Below, in pieces: positions 55,092-62,892 of a DNA stretch of 64,000 nt. The DNA lies in assembly GCF_000473045.1 (NCBI RefSeq), contig NZ_AXAY01000005.1, positions 62,001 through 126,000 of the forward strand, written 5' to 3'. Source of the DNA: Bradyrhizobium sp. WSM3983. Lineage in GTDB: Bacteria; Pseudomonadota; Alphaproteobacteria; Rhizobiales; Xanthobacteraceae. The translations under genes and the position numbers were made by a program. The notes beneath the pieces are model-generated. The model made no database searches, was not told where the DNA came from, and saw only the letters and a list, made by a program, of their open reading frames with translations. Position 1 is the stretch's first letter. The number at the start of each line of letters is the position of its first letter.

Positions 55092-55961
55092 CTAGTGGTC
55101 AAGCGCGCTGGTCAGGGCCTTTATATTGTGCCTGACCATATCAATGTAAGTGGGTGCAAGCCCCTTTTCGCCGGTCAGACCGTCCGAAATCAGGGTCCCG
55201 CCGACCTTTGCGCCGGTCTCGGCCGCGATCCGCCGGATCAGCCGGTCATCGCTGATATTTTCCAGAAAAACGGCCGGGATCCTCGCGGCCTTGATCTGGC
55301 CGATAATGGCGGCGATGTCCCGGGCGCTGGGCTCGGTTTCGGTGGAGACGCCCAGGGGGGCGACGAACTGGATGCCATATTCGGCGGCGAAATAGCCGAA
55401 GGCATTGTGGGTCGAGATCACCTTGCGCCGGTCCGGCGGGATCTTGGCCACGGCGTCGCGGACCTCGCGGTCGAGCGCTTCGAGCTTTTCCAGATAGGCC
55501 TTGGCCTGAGTGCGGAAGAATTCTGCGTCATCCGGGTCGGCTGCGGCCAACGCGCTGGTGATGTCGGCCACGTAGATTTTGGCATTGGGAACGGACTGCC
55601 AGGCGTGCGGATCGGCGGCCGAGCCGAGCTTCAGCGGCGCGATGCCGGCGCTCGCGGTGACCACCTGCGCCGAGCTGCCTGCGGATTGCACGAGACGAGG
55701 CAGCCAGCCCTCGAGGCCAAGCCCGTTGACGACGACGAGTTTTGCCTCCGCGATGCGTTTCGCATCGCCCGGCGCAGGCGTATAGACGTGGACGTCGCTG
55801 TCGGGGCCGACCAGCGTCGTCAGATTGATCCGGTCGCCGCCGATCGTGCGGACGAAGTCGGCAAGGATCGAGAAGCTCGCGACGACGTTGAGCCGCTCCG
55901 CGGCGTGCAGCGGCGAGACGATCAGCAGCGAAGCAAAGAGCAAGAGGAAGCGCATCGTCAC
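55092..55961 (-). CDS. aztC: Zinc ABC transporter substrate-binding protein, AztC type
   Basis: A 289-residue periplasmic cluster A-I binding protein. Signal peptide MTMRFLLLFASLLIVSPLHA ends at about residue 20. Zinc ligands are H58 (DSDVHVYTP), H119 (ADPHAWQS), H185 (ISTHNAFGYF) and D260 (LISDGLTG), the HHHD pattern of AztC. The long histidine loop of ZnuA is absent, supporting AztC over ZnuA. GTG 55961 overlaps the permease stop (GTGA). It feeds the AztB/AztA importer. Confidence 0.85.
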   Translation of the reverse strand: MTMRFLLLFASLLIVSPLHAAERLNVVASFSILADFVRTIGGDRINLTTLVGPDSDVHVYTPAPGDAKRIAEAKLVVVNGLGLEGWLPRLVQSAGSSAQVVTASAGIAPLKLGSAADPHAWQSVPNAKIYVADITSALAAADPDDAEFFRTQAKAYLEKLEALDREVRDAVAKIPPDRRKVISTHNAFGYFAAEYGIQFVAPLGVSTETEPSARDIAAIIGQIKAARIPAVFLENISDDRLIRRIAAETGAKVGGTLISDGLTGEKGLAPTYIDMVRHNIKALTSALDH

Positions 55962-56827
55962 GCTTCCAGATGCCGGCCGGGAAACAACTGCCGGACGATG
56001 CCGCCGACGCGACCGAACAGGACGGAGACGATGTAGAACACCGTCGCCACGAGAATGATCGCGGGGCCTGAGGGCACGCGAGTCTGGAACGACAGCACGA
56101 GGCCGGCGTAGCCGGAGACGGCGGCAGCGACGACCGCGATGCAGATCATCACCGTGAGATCGCGCGACCAGAACCGCGCGATGCCCGCCGGCAGGATCAT
56201 CAAGCCAACTGCCAGCAAGGTGCCGAGCGCCTGAAAGCCGTTGACGAGGTTGATCACGACCAACGCAAGAAAGGCGAGATGCGCGGGGCCGCCGGCGCGG
56301 CTGACCGTGCGCAGAAATAATGGATCGACGCTTTCGATCACCAGCGGGCGATAGATCACGGCGAGCACCAACAGCGTCACCGTGGCATTGAAGGCGACCA
56401 CCAGCAGCGTCTGGTCGTCCATCGCGAGGATGTTGCCGAACAGCACGTGCAGCAGGTCGATATTGGTGCCCTTGATCGAGACGATGGCGACACCGAGCGC
56501 CAGCGACGCCAGATAGAAGGTCGCAAGCGAGGCGTCCTCCTTCAGCCCGGTCGAGCGCGCGACCACGCCGGCGAGGATTGCGACGGCAAAGCCGGCGAGC
56601 AGCCCGCCGGCGGTCATCGCGAACAAATTGAGGCCGGAGAGCAGGAAACCGACTGCGGCGCCCGGCAGGATCGCGTGCGCCATGGCATCGCCGACGAGGC
56701 TCATCCGCCGCAGCATCAGGAACACGCCGATCGGCGCGCCCGCGAGCGACAGCGCGATTACCGCGGCAAGCGCTCGCCGCATGAACTCGAATTCGGTGAA
56801 CGGACCGATCAGCGCGTCATAGACCAT
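55958..56827 (-). CDS. aztB: Zinc ABC transporter permease, AztB type
   Basis: A 289-residue inner-membrane permease of the ABC-3 family with about eight helices (FMRRALAAVIALSLAGAPIG, MSLVGDAMAHAILPGAAVGF, LLAVGLMILPAGIARFWSRD, GLVLSFQTRVPSGPAIILVA). The SLVGDAMAHAILPGAAVGF block is the metal-pathway signature of zinc/manganese permeases. It starts six bases after aztA and overlaps aztC by four bases. Confidence 0.9.
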   Translation of the reverse strand: MVYDALIGPFTEFEFMRRALAAVIALSLAGAPIGVFLMLRRMSLVGDAMAHAILPGAAVGFLLSGLNLFAMTAGGLLAGFAVAILAGVVARSTGLKEDASLATFYLASLALGVAIVSIKGTNIDLLHVLFGNILAMDDQTLLVVAFNATVTLLVLAVIYRPLVIESVDPLFLRTVSRAGGPAHLAFLALVVINLVNGFQALGTLLAVGLMILPAGIARFWSRDLTVMICIAVVAAAVSGYAGLVLSFQTRVPSGPAIILVATVFYIVSVLFGRVGGIVRQLFPGRHLEA

Positions 56828-56833
56828 CTGGGA

Positions 56834-57589
56834 TCACGCCGCCCGCGAGCTGGCATCATCGGCCGCGCAGGCCGCCGCACTGTCGTCGAAGGCTTCGCAC
56901 ATCCGCATCGCGACCAGCAGGTTTTCCGGCGTGAGCACCTCCGCCGTCGGTCCCCAGGCCACGGGGCCGCGGGCCAGCACCAGCGTCTCGCTGAAATGGG
57001 TGCGCACCATCTCCATGTCGTGCAGCGCGGCCAGCACGGTGCGGCCCTCGCCGTGCCAGCGCTTCACCAGCGCGAGCAGGTCGGTCGTGGTCTTGCTGTC
57101 GATGGCGTTGAAGGGCTCGTCAAGCACGATCAGGCGCGCATCCTGGAGCAGCACGCGCGCGAACAGCACGCGCTGCATCTGCCCGCCCGAGAGCGTGCCG
57201 ATGGGGCGGTTCTCGAAACCGTTGAGACCGATGGAGGCGATCGCGCGAAGGATCTTTTCGCGCGCAGCCTTGCCGATGCCGCCGAACAGGCCTGTCCCAC
57301 GCCACAGCCCGGTGCCGACGAAATCGAACACCGAGATCGGAAAGCTGCGGTCGATCTCCGCGCTCTGCGGCAGATAGGCGATGTCGCGGCTATCGAGCCC
57401 ACCAAGATGGATGCTGCCGTCGAGCGGTTTGAGGATGCCGACGATGCCGCGCAGCAGCGTCGATTTGCCGGCGCCGTTGGGGCCGATCACGGCGATCAGA
57501 GCGCCGGCCGCGACCTCGCCGTTGAGATGGTGCACGGCCGGATGGCGGTCATAGCCGAGCGTGACGTTGTGAAAGTGAAGTGCTGCCAT
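56834..57589 (-). CDS. aztA: Zinc ABC transporter ATP-binding protein, AztA type
   Basis: A 251-residue ABC ATPase: Walker A G36-P-N-G-A-G-K-S-T44, signature LSGGQMQR at 133-140, Walker B RLIVLDEPFNAID at 152-164 and the switch His in ALHDMEMVRTHF. A cysteine-containing tail (AFDDSAAACAADD) is unusual. ATG 57589 is preferred since AGGTGATC precedes it; this ribosome site overlaps the stop of the histidine-rich gene, implying coupling. Confidence 0.9.
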   Translation of the reverse strand: MAALHFHNVTLGYDRHPAVHHLNGEVAAGALIAVIGPNGAGKSTLLRGIVGILKPLDGSIHLGGLDSRDIAYLPQSAEIDRSFPISVFDFVGTGLWRGTGLFGGIGKAAREKILRAIASIGLNGFENRPIGTLSGGQMQRVLFARVLLQDARLIVLDEPFNAIDSKTTTDLLALVKRWHGEGRTVLAALHDMEMVRTHFSETLVLARGPVAWGPTAEVLTPENLLVAMRMCEAFDDSAAACAADDASSRAA

Positions 57590-57591
57590 GA

Positions 57592-57840
57592 TCACCTCAT
57601 CGCGAGCCAGACGACGCCCCAGAGCACGGCGCAGACGGCGACCGCCGCCGCGAGGCGGCCGGCCATGGTCATGCGCAGGATCGACCAGGGCGCGTCCTGG
57701 GCCGGGTGCGGTGAGGCCGCGTCGTGAACATGGGCGTGGGTGTGGTCGTGCCCGTGCGAATGGCCGTGGTCGTCGGAATGACCATGGGAGCGGCCATGAG
57801 CATGGTCGTGATGATGGGCGCGGGACGCGGCGGGAACCAT
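57592..57840 (-). CDS. Histidine-rich small membrane protein, first gene of the zinc operon
   Basis: An 82-residue protein. Residues 9-45 contain 16 histidines in alternating His-Gly/Ser/Asp order (HHHDHAHGRSHGHSDDHGHS), suited to bind several zinc ions. One membrane helix follows (MAGRLAAAVAVCAVLWGVVW). There is no other domain. The start ATG lies nine bases after a perfect Zur-type palindrome, and the stop overlaps the aztA ribosome site. No named family is known to me; it may buffer or concentrate zinc at the importer. Confidence 0.8.
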   Translation of the reverse strand: MVPAASRAHHHDHAHGRSHGHSDDHGHSHGHDHTHAHVHDAASPHPAQDAPWSILRMTMAGRLAAAVAVCAVLWGVVWLAMR

Positions 57841-57849
57841 GCGAGGGAC

Positions 57850-57862
57850 GTTATATTATAAC
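57850..57862. promoter_or_regulatory. Zur-type operator of the zinc operon
   Basis: GTTATA-T-TATAAC is a perfect palindrome in an otherwise GC-rich region and matches the alphaproteobacterial Zur box (GTTATA-N-TATAAC). It lies 10 bases upstream of the histidine-rich gene and would block transcription when zinc is plentiful. It also ends 22 bases from the permease gene at 57885, but that gene reads towards it. Confidence 0.85.
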
Positions 57863-57884
57863 ATCATGCCTGTCCACGGCCGGC

Positions 57885-58385
57885 TCAGGGCTTGCCGATC
57901 ACCATCGCGATGGCGGCGGCCACGAACGGAAACGGCACCGAGACGGCGCAGCGGAACCAGACGAAACGGGCCGGCATGAACGGAATTTCCCACAAAATCA
58001 CCCGCTGGAAGGCGAACAGGGCCCAGGCCACGACATAGGCGACCACCTGCGGCACCCCGCCACCCGACTTCAGCGCCACTGTGCCAATTGAAAAGCCGAT
58101 CACCGGGCCGCCGGGCGTGGCAGCGCCGGCGACGACGGCGGTCGCAACCCCAAGCCAGCCGCTGTCCGGCCCGAGCCAGCCAGTGATCACCTCCTGCGGG
58201 ATGATGGCGGCGATGTAGCCGGAGCCGATCACGCCCAGCGCAATGCGCGGCACGATGTTGATGAAGTCCATCGAGCCTTCGCGCAATGAAGCCTTGAACA
58301 CCGGAGGGCCGCGGCGAAAGGCGATCAGGCCGACGCCGAACACCGAGCCCCACAGCAGGATGTCAATGAGAAGCGCGGCGCTCAA
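57885..58385 (-). CDS. ArsP/DUF318-type permease, C-terminal half protein
   Basis: A 166-residue membrane protein with about four helices. The segment VVAGAATPGGPVIGFSIGTV carries the T/L-P-G-G-P motif of predicted permeases of the ArsP/DUF318 group, which exports metalloids or organoarsenicals. The start is TTG 58385, which overlaps the stop of the upstream half (TTGA). The preceding gene carries the same motif once. Together they have the size of one fused permease, so they probably assemble as a heterodimer. Confidence 0.7.
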   Translation of the reverse strand: MSAALLIDILLWGSVFGVGLIAFRRGPPVFKASLREGSMDFINIVPRIALGVIGSGYIAAIIPQEVITGWLGPDSGWLGVATAVVAGAATPGGPVIGFSIGTVALKSGGGVPQVVAYVVAWALFAFQRVILWEIPFMPARFVWFRCAVSVPFPFVAAAIAMVIGKP

Positions 58386-58993
58386 TTCTCGTCGTCCTTC
58401 GCGGCCGTCTGCGGATAGATCCGGACATAGACGAAGCGGCCGAGGGCGCCGGCGAGCACCGGCAGCGGCAGCGAGATCAGGATCCGCCACAGCGTGAAAT
58501 CGGTGCCCATGATCGGGATTTCCCAGGCGACCGCCCGGCCATAGCCGATCAACGTCCAGCTCACGACCATGGCAATGGTGGCGCCGAAATCGGCGCCGAC
58601 CGCGAGCAGCGCGCTTGCCACCGGATAGGCGGTGAAGGGACCGCCTGGCAGGATCGCGCCGAAGGCGGTGCCGACCAAAAGGCCCATCAGGCCGGATTTC
58701 GGGCCGAGCGAGCGCGAGACTTTTTCGTGCGGCAGGATCTCGGAGATGAAGGCGCCGAGCAGGCAGCCCGCCAGCACGCGTGGCAGGATGCCGCCGAACA
58801 GCGAGAGATCATGGGTGAGAATTTCCAGGACACCGTCGGTGCCGTCACGCCGCCAGACCAGCCCTGCGCTCACCGCCACCAGGGCCGCGATGATGATGGT
58901 CGACCAGCCGATCGGCTTGCGCACCCGTCCCGGCCGCGGCTCGGATTCCGCGTCGTCGGCAGGCGCGGGACTTTTCGGGGAAGGTTCTGACAA
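58382..58993 (-). CDS. ArsP/DUF318-type permease, N-terminal half protein
   Basis: A 203-residue protein with a charged, probably cytoplasmic tail (SEPSPKSPAPADDAESEPRP) and about four to five helices (WSTIIIAALVAVSAGLVWRR, GILPRVLAGCLLGAFISEIL, LLVGTAFGAILPGGPFTAYP). The LPGGP motif mirrors the TPGGP motif in the downstream gene. TTG 58993 is the only near start and has no strong ribosome site. Substrate unknown. Confidence 0.7.
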   Translation of the reverse strand: MSEPSPKSPAPADDAESEPRPGRVRKPIGWSTIIIAALVAVSAGLVWRRDGTDGVLEILTHDLSLFGGILPRVLAGCLLGAFISEILPHEKVSRSLGPKSGLMGLLVGTAFGAILPGGPFTAYPVASALLAVGADFGATIAMVVSWTLIGYGRAVAWEIPIMGTDFTLWRILISLPLPVLAGALGRFVYVRIYPQTAAKDDEN

Positions 58994-59108
58994 CGGGCTT
59001 GGTCGGTTCGAGGGTGGTGCCCGTCCTGATTAAGTGCGCCGTGGAGGCGATGCAAACGGAACGATGACAGACCCGTGCGCGCGCCACGCAGGGCAATTCC
59101 GCACAGCA

Positions 59109-59135
59109 AAAAGGCGGCCGCGTGAGCGACCGCCC
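59109..59135 (-). terminator. Intrinsic terminator of sodB
   Basis: On the minus strand GGCGGTCGC-TCAC-GCGGCCGCC (one mismatch in a 9-bp stem) is followed by TTTTT. It lies about 140 bases downstream of the sodB stop, after the repeat element at 59148-59271. Confidence 0.75.
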
Positions 59136-59147
59136 TTCTCCATTCTG

Positions 59148-59271
59148 TCATTCCGGGGCGGCGCGCCAATGCCGAGCCCGGAATCCATCAGACGTCAGCC
59201 CGAATGGATAAATGGATTCCCAGATGCGCAATTGCGCATCCATAGCTCGCGCTTCGCGCGCCCGGAATGAC
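59148..59271. repeat. Dispersed double-hairpin element, copy 4
   Basis: gtcattccggggcggcgcgc...gagcccggaatccat on the left is mirrored by atggattcccagatgcgcaa...cgcgcgcccggaatgac on the right, with an inner hairpin gatgcgcaattgcgcatc. It is in the same family as 37518-37624. It sits in the 3' part of the sodB transcript. Confidence 0.8.
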
Positions 59272-59278
59272 TCAGGCC

Positions 59279-59875
59279 TTACGCCTTGTCGAACAGGGAC
59301 TCGACGTATTCCCAGTTCACGAGGTTCTCGACGAACGCCTTGAGATAGTCGGGACGGCGGTTGCGATAGTCGATGTAGTAGGAATGCTCCCAGACGTCGC
59401 AGCCGAGGATCGGGGTGGCGCCGTGCACCAGCGGATTCTCGCCATTCGGGGTCTTGGAGATTTCGAGCTTGCCGTTCTTGACCTGGAGCCAGCACCAGCC
59501 GGAGCCGAACTGGCCGACGCCGGCCGCCTGGAAGTCGGTCTTGAACTTCTCGAAGCCGCCGAGGTCTTCGTTGATCTTCTTCTCGAGCTTGCCCGGCAGC
59601 TTGGTGCCGCCGCCATTGGGCTTCATCCAGCTCCAGAAGTGGATGTGGTTGTAGTGCTGGCCGGCATTGTTGAACACCGCGGGATTCTTGCCGAACGAGC
59701 CCTTGACGATCTCTTCAAGGGACTTGCCTTCCCATTCGGTGCCCTTGAGCGCGTTATTGCCGTTGGTGACGTAGGCCTGATGATGCTTGTCGTGGTGGAA
59801 TTCCAGCGTCTCCTTCGACATGAACTGGCCGAGGGCGTCATAGGCGTAAGGGAGGGGGGGCAGCGTAAAGGTCAT
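59279..59875 (-). CDS. sodB: Superoxide dismutase (Fe type)
   Basis: A 198-residue superoxide dismutase. Metal ligands are H27 (LEFHHDKHH), H77 (QHYNHIHFW), D160 and H164 (CDVWEHSYYIDY). Q73 in the NAGQHYNH block is the position where iron enzymes carry Gln, favouring iron or cambialistic use. The start MTFTLPPLPYAYDAL is canonical for SodB; no signal peptide, so cytoplasmic. An imperfect inverted repeat lies 25-60 bases upstream and a terminator lies beyond a repeat element downstream. Confidence 0.95.
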   Translation of the reverse strand: MTFTLPPLPYAYDALGQFMSKETLEFHHDKHHQAYVTNGNNALKGTEWEGKSLEEIVKGSFGKNPAVFNNAGQHYNHIHFWSWMKPNGGGTKLPGKLEKKINEDLGGFEKFKTDFQAAGVGQFGSGWCWLQVKNGKLEISKTPNGENPLVHGATPILGCDVWEHSYYIDYRNRRPDYLKAFVENLVNWEYVESLFDKA

Positions 59876-59899
59876 GGGTTCTTGTCCGCAACTGAGTGG

Positions 59900-59935
59900 G
59901 GAACGTTCTAACGGTGACCCCTTATAGAAGGTTCC
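59900..59935. promoter_or_regulatory. Inverted repeat upstream of sodB
   Basis: GGAACGTTCTA (59900-59910) and TAGAAGGTTCC (59925-59935) are complementary at 10 of 11 positions with a 14-base spacer, in the sodB promoter region. The TTCTA/TAGAA cores recall iron-control elements of rhizobia (Irr), but the arrangement is not the standard one, so the regulator is unassigned. Confidence 0.4.
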
Positions 59936-60110
59936 GACGCCGTTAAATACCGCCAATTTTCGAAAAGCCATGATGCGATCGCGTGGGGGTGATTGCACAA
60001 CTTCGCCGCAGGCAAGTGGATGTTCACCCAAGTGTGCTGCAAAATATCATTGCCTTTGAACCGCTTATGACAGAACGAATGCACCACCCAGCCCGGGACA
60101 AGACAGAGCC

Positions 60111-60638
60111 ATGAGTATCGAAATCGACATTTTGAACGGCGACGCCTCGTGGCCGATCGCGCAACCGCTGCTCGGCGCAGTCTGGGGACGCGATGCTGCC
60201 GAGAAGCCGTCCTGGAGCCACGTCAAATGGGCCCATGCCGATCTGCGCGTCCTGATTGAGACGCCCGAGGACGGCCTAGTCTGCCATGTCGGCATCTATT
60301 TCCGCACCGTCACCTGGAATGGTCAGAAAGCACATATCGGCGGCATCGGCGGCGTCTGCACGCGCGAGGATCGCCGGGGCCGCGGCTATGCCACCATGGC
60401 GATCGACGCGGCGGTGCATACCATGCGCGCCAACGATGCGGTTCGCTTCGCGATCCTGTTCTGCGAGCCGCACAATGTCGCGTTCTACGAGGCCCGCAAA
60501 TGGCGCGCCTTCACCGGCGACATCTATTGCGAACAGCCGGAGGGCCGCGTCCGCTTCACGCATATGGCGCCCTACGTGTTCGACATCGTCCGTGCGCCGA
60601 CGCTCGGCACCATCGACCTCTGCGGCCTGCCGTGGTGA
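60111..60638 (+). CDS. GNAT-family acetyltransferase
   Basis: A 175-residue GNAT protein. The core is HIGGIGGVCTREDRRGRGYA (R-R-G-R-G-Y acetyl-CoA loop), followed by RFAILFCEPHNVAFYEARKW. The early LRVLIETPEDGLVCHVGIYF strand pair recalls aminoglycoside 2'-N-acetyltransferase and NodA-like acyltransferases, but the acceptor cannot be told. ATG 60111 is used. It is transcribed alone, divergent from sodB. Confidence 0.85.
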   Translation: MSIEIDILNGDASWPIAQPLLGAVWGRDAAEKPSWSHVKWAHADLRVLIETPEDGLVCHVGIYFRTVTWNGQKAHIGGIGGVCTREDRRGRGYATMAIDAAVHTMRANDAVRFAILFCEPHNVAFYEARKWRAFTGDIYCEQPEGRVRFTHMAPYVFDIVRAPTLGTIDLCGLPW

Positions 60639-60738
60639 AATATTCACTGGGGCAAATGAGCGCAGGAATGTGATTCCATCAGGCGTTGCACGATTCTGAT
60701 TTGCTGCTATGGAGACGCCTCCATTCCGAGGCCCTTCC

Positions 60739-61176
60739 ATGTCCCGCAGATTCGCCGTCCTCTCCATCCTCCTGGCTGCGCTGTCCGGCGCGACCGCGCA
60801 TGCGCAAAGTGCTGACGCGAGCGGGACCTGGCTGACCCAGGCCGGCGATGCGCGCGTGAAGATCAGCAAATGCGGCGGCGGCATTTGCGGTGTCATCGTC
60901 TGGCTGCGCGAACCCACCGACACCGCGACCGGCCAGCCCGCGACCGACAGCAAGAATCCCAATCCCGCGCTCGCCAGGCGCCCGATGATCGGGCTGCCGC
61001 TGTTCTCCGGCATGCAGCCGTCGGGCCCGAACAAATGGTCTGGCCAGATCTACAATGCCGATGACGGCAGCACCTATGCGAGCAGTGTCACCTTGACAGG
61101 CGCGGAAGCGCTGCGGGTCGAAGGCTGCGTCGGCGCACTCTGCGGCGGCGAGACCTGGACGCGGGCGGGACGTTAG
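60739..61176 (+). CDS. DUF2147 family exported protein
   Basis: A 145-residue exported protein with signal peptide MSRRFAVLSILLAALSGATA (cleavage after AHA near residue 22). The mature part is the DUF2147 pattern: ASGTWLTQAGDARVKISKCG, ICGVIVWLREPTD, WSGQIYNADDGSTYASSVTL and C-terminal CVGALCGGETWTR, with cysteines likely disulfide-bonded. The family is a small periplasmic beta protein of unknown role. ATG 60739 has GAGG upstream. Its stop overlaps the converging DUF3095 gene by four bases. Confidence 0.88.
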   Translation: MSRRFAVLSILLAALSGATAHAQSADASGTWLTQAGDARVKISKCGGGICGVIVWLREPTDTATGQPATDSKNPNPALARRPMIGLPLFSGMQPSGPNKWSGQIYNADDGSTYASSVTLTGAEALRVEGCVGALCGGETWTRAGR

Positions 61177-62327
61177 GTCGCGGCCGCTACCATCGCCTTG
61201 AGCGCCGTCGCTGCCGAGGCGTAGCCGCCCCGCGCGCCGTCGATGAAGTGCACGTGATCGCTGCGCAACGCTGAAGGCGTGAAGCAGGTCATCATCGCGG
61301 CATCCTGCTGATAAAGCCCGTAGCGCACGACGCCATCGCGCGCAGCAGTGGCGAGGCGATCGCTCAAGGCGCGATCGAGTTCCGGCGTGCAGTCGAGGAT
61401 CATGCGCAGGCCGTCGTCATATTTACGGAAGTCGGAATTCTCGACCACCTGGCGCTTGTAGACCTTCGGCAGGAAGCCGCCGACCTTGATGTCGAATCGC
61501 ATCAGGACATAGGCGAAAAACGTATAGGCGAGCACGCCGGCGCGGCGCTTGAGCAACGACCCGCCACGGATCGCCCGCGCCTCGTAGTCCAGGCCTTGCG
61601 GCGGCCATTTCAGCGGCGGCCCCTGCGGTGGCACGGGACGGCCGGACTCCGGACTGCGCTCGACGAGATGGATAATGTCCTCGATCACCTTGCGGAAGGC
61701 CTGCGGATCGGCGCCGCTTGCCGGCATCACCAGCACCGACAGGATCAGTCCGCGCGAGGCAGGCATCACCTCGAAGCGGCAGGACAGGCCGGAGAGATCG
61801 GGCTGCGTGCCCGGCGGCGCCTCAGCGACGGCGAACTCGCCCCGCTTCATCGCGGCATCGGCCCAGGCGAGCCCGCCGCCGGAGAACATCGCATAGGACA
61901 AATTGGCCGACGGACCGAAGCGCGCGACGCGCACGTCCCGACCTTGCGCCCTTATGGCGCTCACCGGCACCAGCGCGACGCGCATTTTGAGATCGAGGTC
62001 TTCCCGCACCCAGGTCGCCGTCGCAGCCAAAGCTTCGCGCGCCGCATCGAGATCGGCCGGCGCGACTGCAAAACTGGCGCCGTCACCGCCGAACACGAAG
62101 GGAAATTCACGTCCCTCCAGCGCATTCGTCACCGCAGCGATCACGGCGGCCCCGGCCATGTTCACCGCCTTGTAGCGCTGCGCCGCAATCGCCTTGGTGG
62201 AATCGACGATGTCGGCAACACCGACGCTCCAGTCCTCCGGCAGCGGCGAATAGAGCTTGGGCTCCATCAGGCTCGTGAAGCCGCGGAAGACAGGGATGCT
62301 GCCGTAAAAGGATTCGCCTGAGATCAT
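61173..62327 (-). CDS. DUF3095 family, cyclase-like protein
   Basis: A 384-residue cytoplasmic protein of DUF3095. Residues 35-160 look like a nucleotide cyclase fold: VGVADIVDSTKAI (D39, D42) and FPFVFGGDGASFAVA (G80-G-D-G83) resemble the two metal-binding strands of class III cyclases. The C-terminal half (PPLKWPPQGLDYEARAIRGG, LMRFDIKVGGFLPKVYKRQV, RKYDDGLRMILDCTPE) is specific to the family. Activity has not been assigned in what I know. ATG 62327 is taken; its ribosome site is weak. Confidence 0.8.
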   Translation of the reverse strand: MISGESFYGSIPVFRGFTSLMEPKLYSPLPEDWSVGVADIVDSTKAIAAQRYKAVNMAGAAVIAAVTNALEGREFPFVFGGDGASFAVAPADLDAAREALAATATWVREDLDLKMRVALVPVSAIRAQGRDVRVARFGPSANLSYAMFSGGGLAWADAAMKRGEFAVAEAPPGTQPDLSGLSCRFEVMPASRGLILSVLVMPASGADPQAFRKVIEDIIHLVERSPESGRPVPPQGPPLKWPPQGLDYEARAIRGGSLLKRRAGVLAYTFFAYVLMRFDIKVGGFLPKVYKRQVVENSDFRKYDDGLRMILDCTPELDRALSDRLATAARDGVVRYGLYQQDAAMMTCFTPSALRSDHVHFIDGARGGYASAATALKAMVAAAT

Positions 62328-62552
62328 CGGGTGATGCCGGATGGTTGGGAAGCGCGTCCGAACGAGATACGTGGCAGGATCGACCGGGGTTCGCCGGGGC
62401 GTGCCCTTCGGGGCCCCGATCATTGGCCGAAATCGTCCCGGACAACAAGGCCGCGCCGCAATGCCGCACGACGTCATTGATCGGCATCAAACAGCCGGCC
62501 GGGGATCACGCTACGGTTGGATCAACTTAGAGACTTGCGCGGGATAATCGAG

Positions 62553-62879
62553 GTGTCTGACATCATCAGTGCCGTAAAACTGCCGGAAGGGCTAACTGCG
62601 GCCGTGGATGCCTGGGCTCGGACTCATCACCTGTCACGCTCGGAAGCAATCTGCAAGCTGGTCGATTTCGGCCTCAGAAGCGCACCCACGGCGCCGGCCT
62701 CAGCGCAAACGGTCACGTCAGACGCTACGAGAATTGAGGAAATCGCGGCGCACGAGATCGAGGGCCTGCTCGATCCCGCGCTGGCCGCAGATGAACGCGA
62801 GCGTCGCGTTCGCCGCCTGACCGAAGGGCCGCCGGAATTCTCGCACGAGCGGATTGATCTGCCGAAACACCGGACGTGA
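62553..62879 (+). CDS. Small ribbon-helix-helix-like protein
   Basis: A 108-residue protein. VKLPEGLTAAVDAWARTHHL followed by SRSEAICKLVDFGLRSA is the strand-helix-helix pattern of CopG/Arc DNA-binding proteins. The C-terminal half is charged and probably helical (ERERRVRRLTEGPPEFSHER). GTG 62553 (after GGGATAATCGAG) gives a compact domain start; TTG 62517 is an alternative. It may be the antitoxin-like half of a pair, but no toxin gene is adjacent. Confidence 0.6.
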   Translation: MSDIISAVKLPEGLTAAVDAWARTHHLSRSEAICKLVDFGLRSAPTAPASAQTVTSDATRIEEIAAHEIEGLLDPALAADERERRVRRLTEGPPEFSHERIDLPKHRT

Positions 62880-62892
62880 GCGCCGACGCGCG

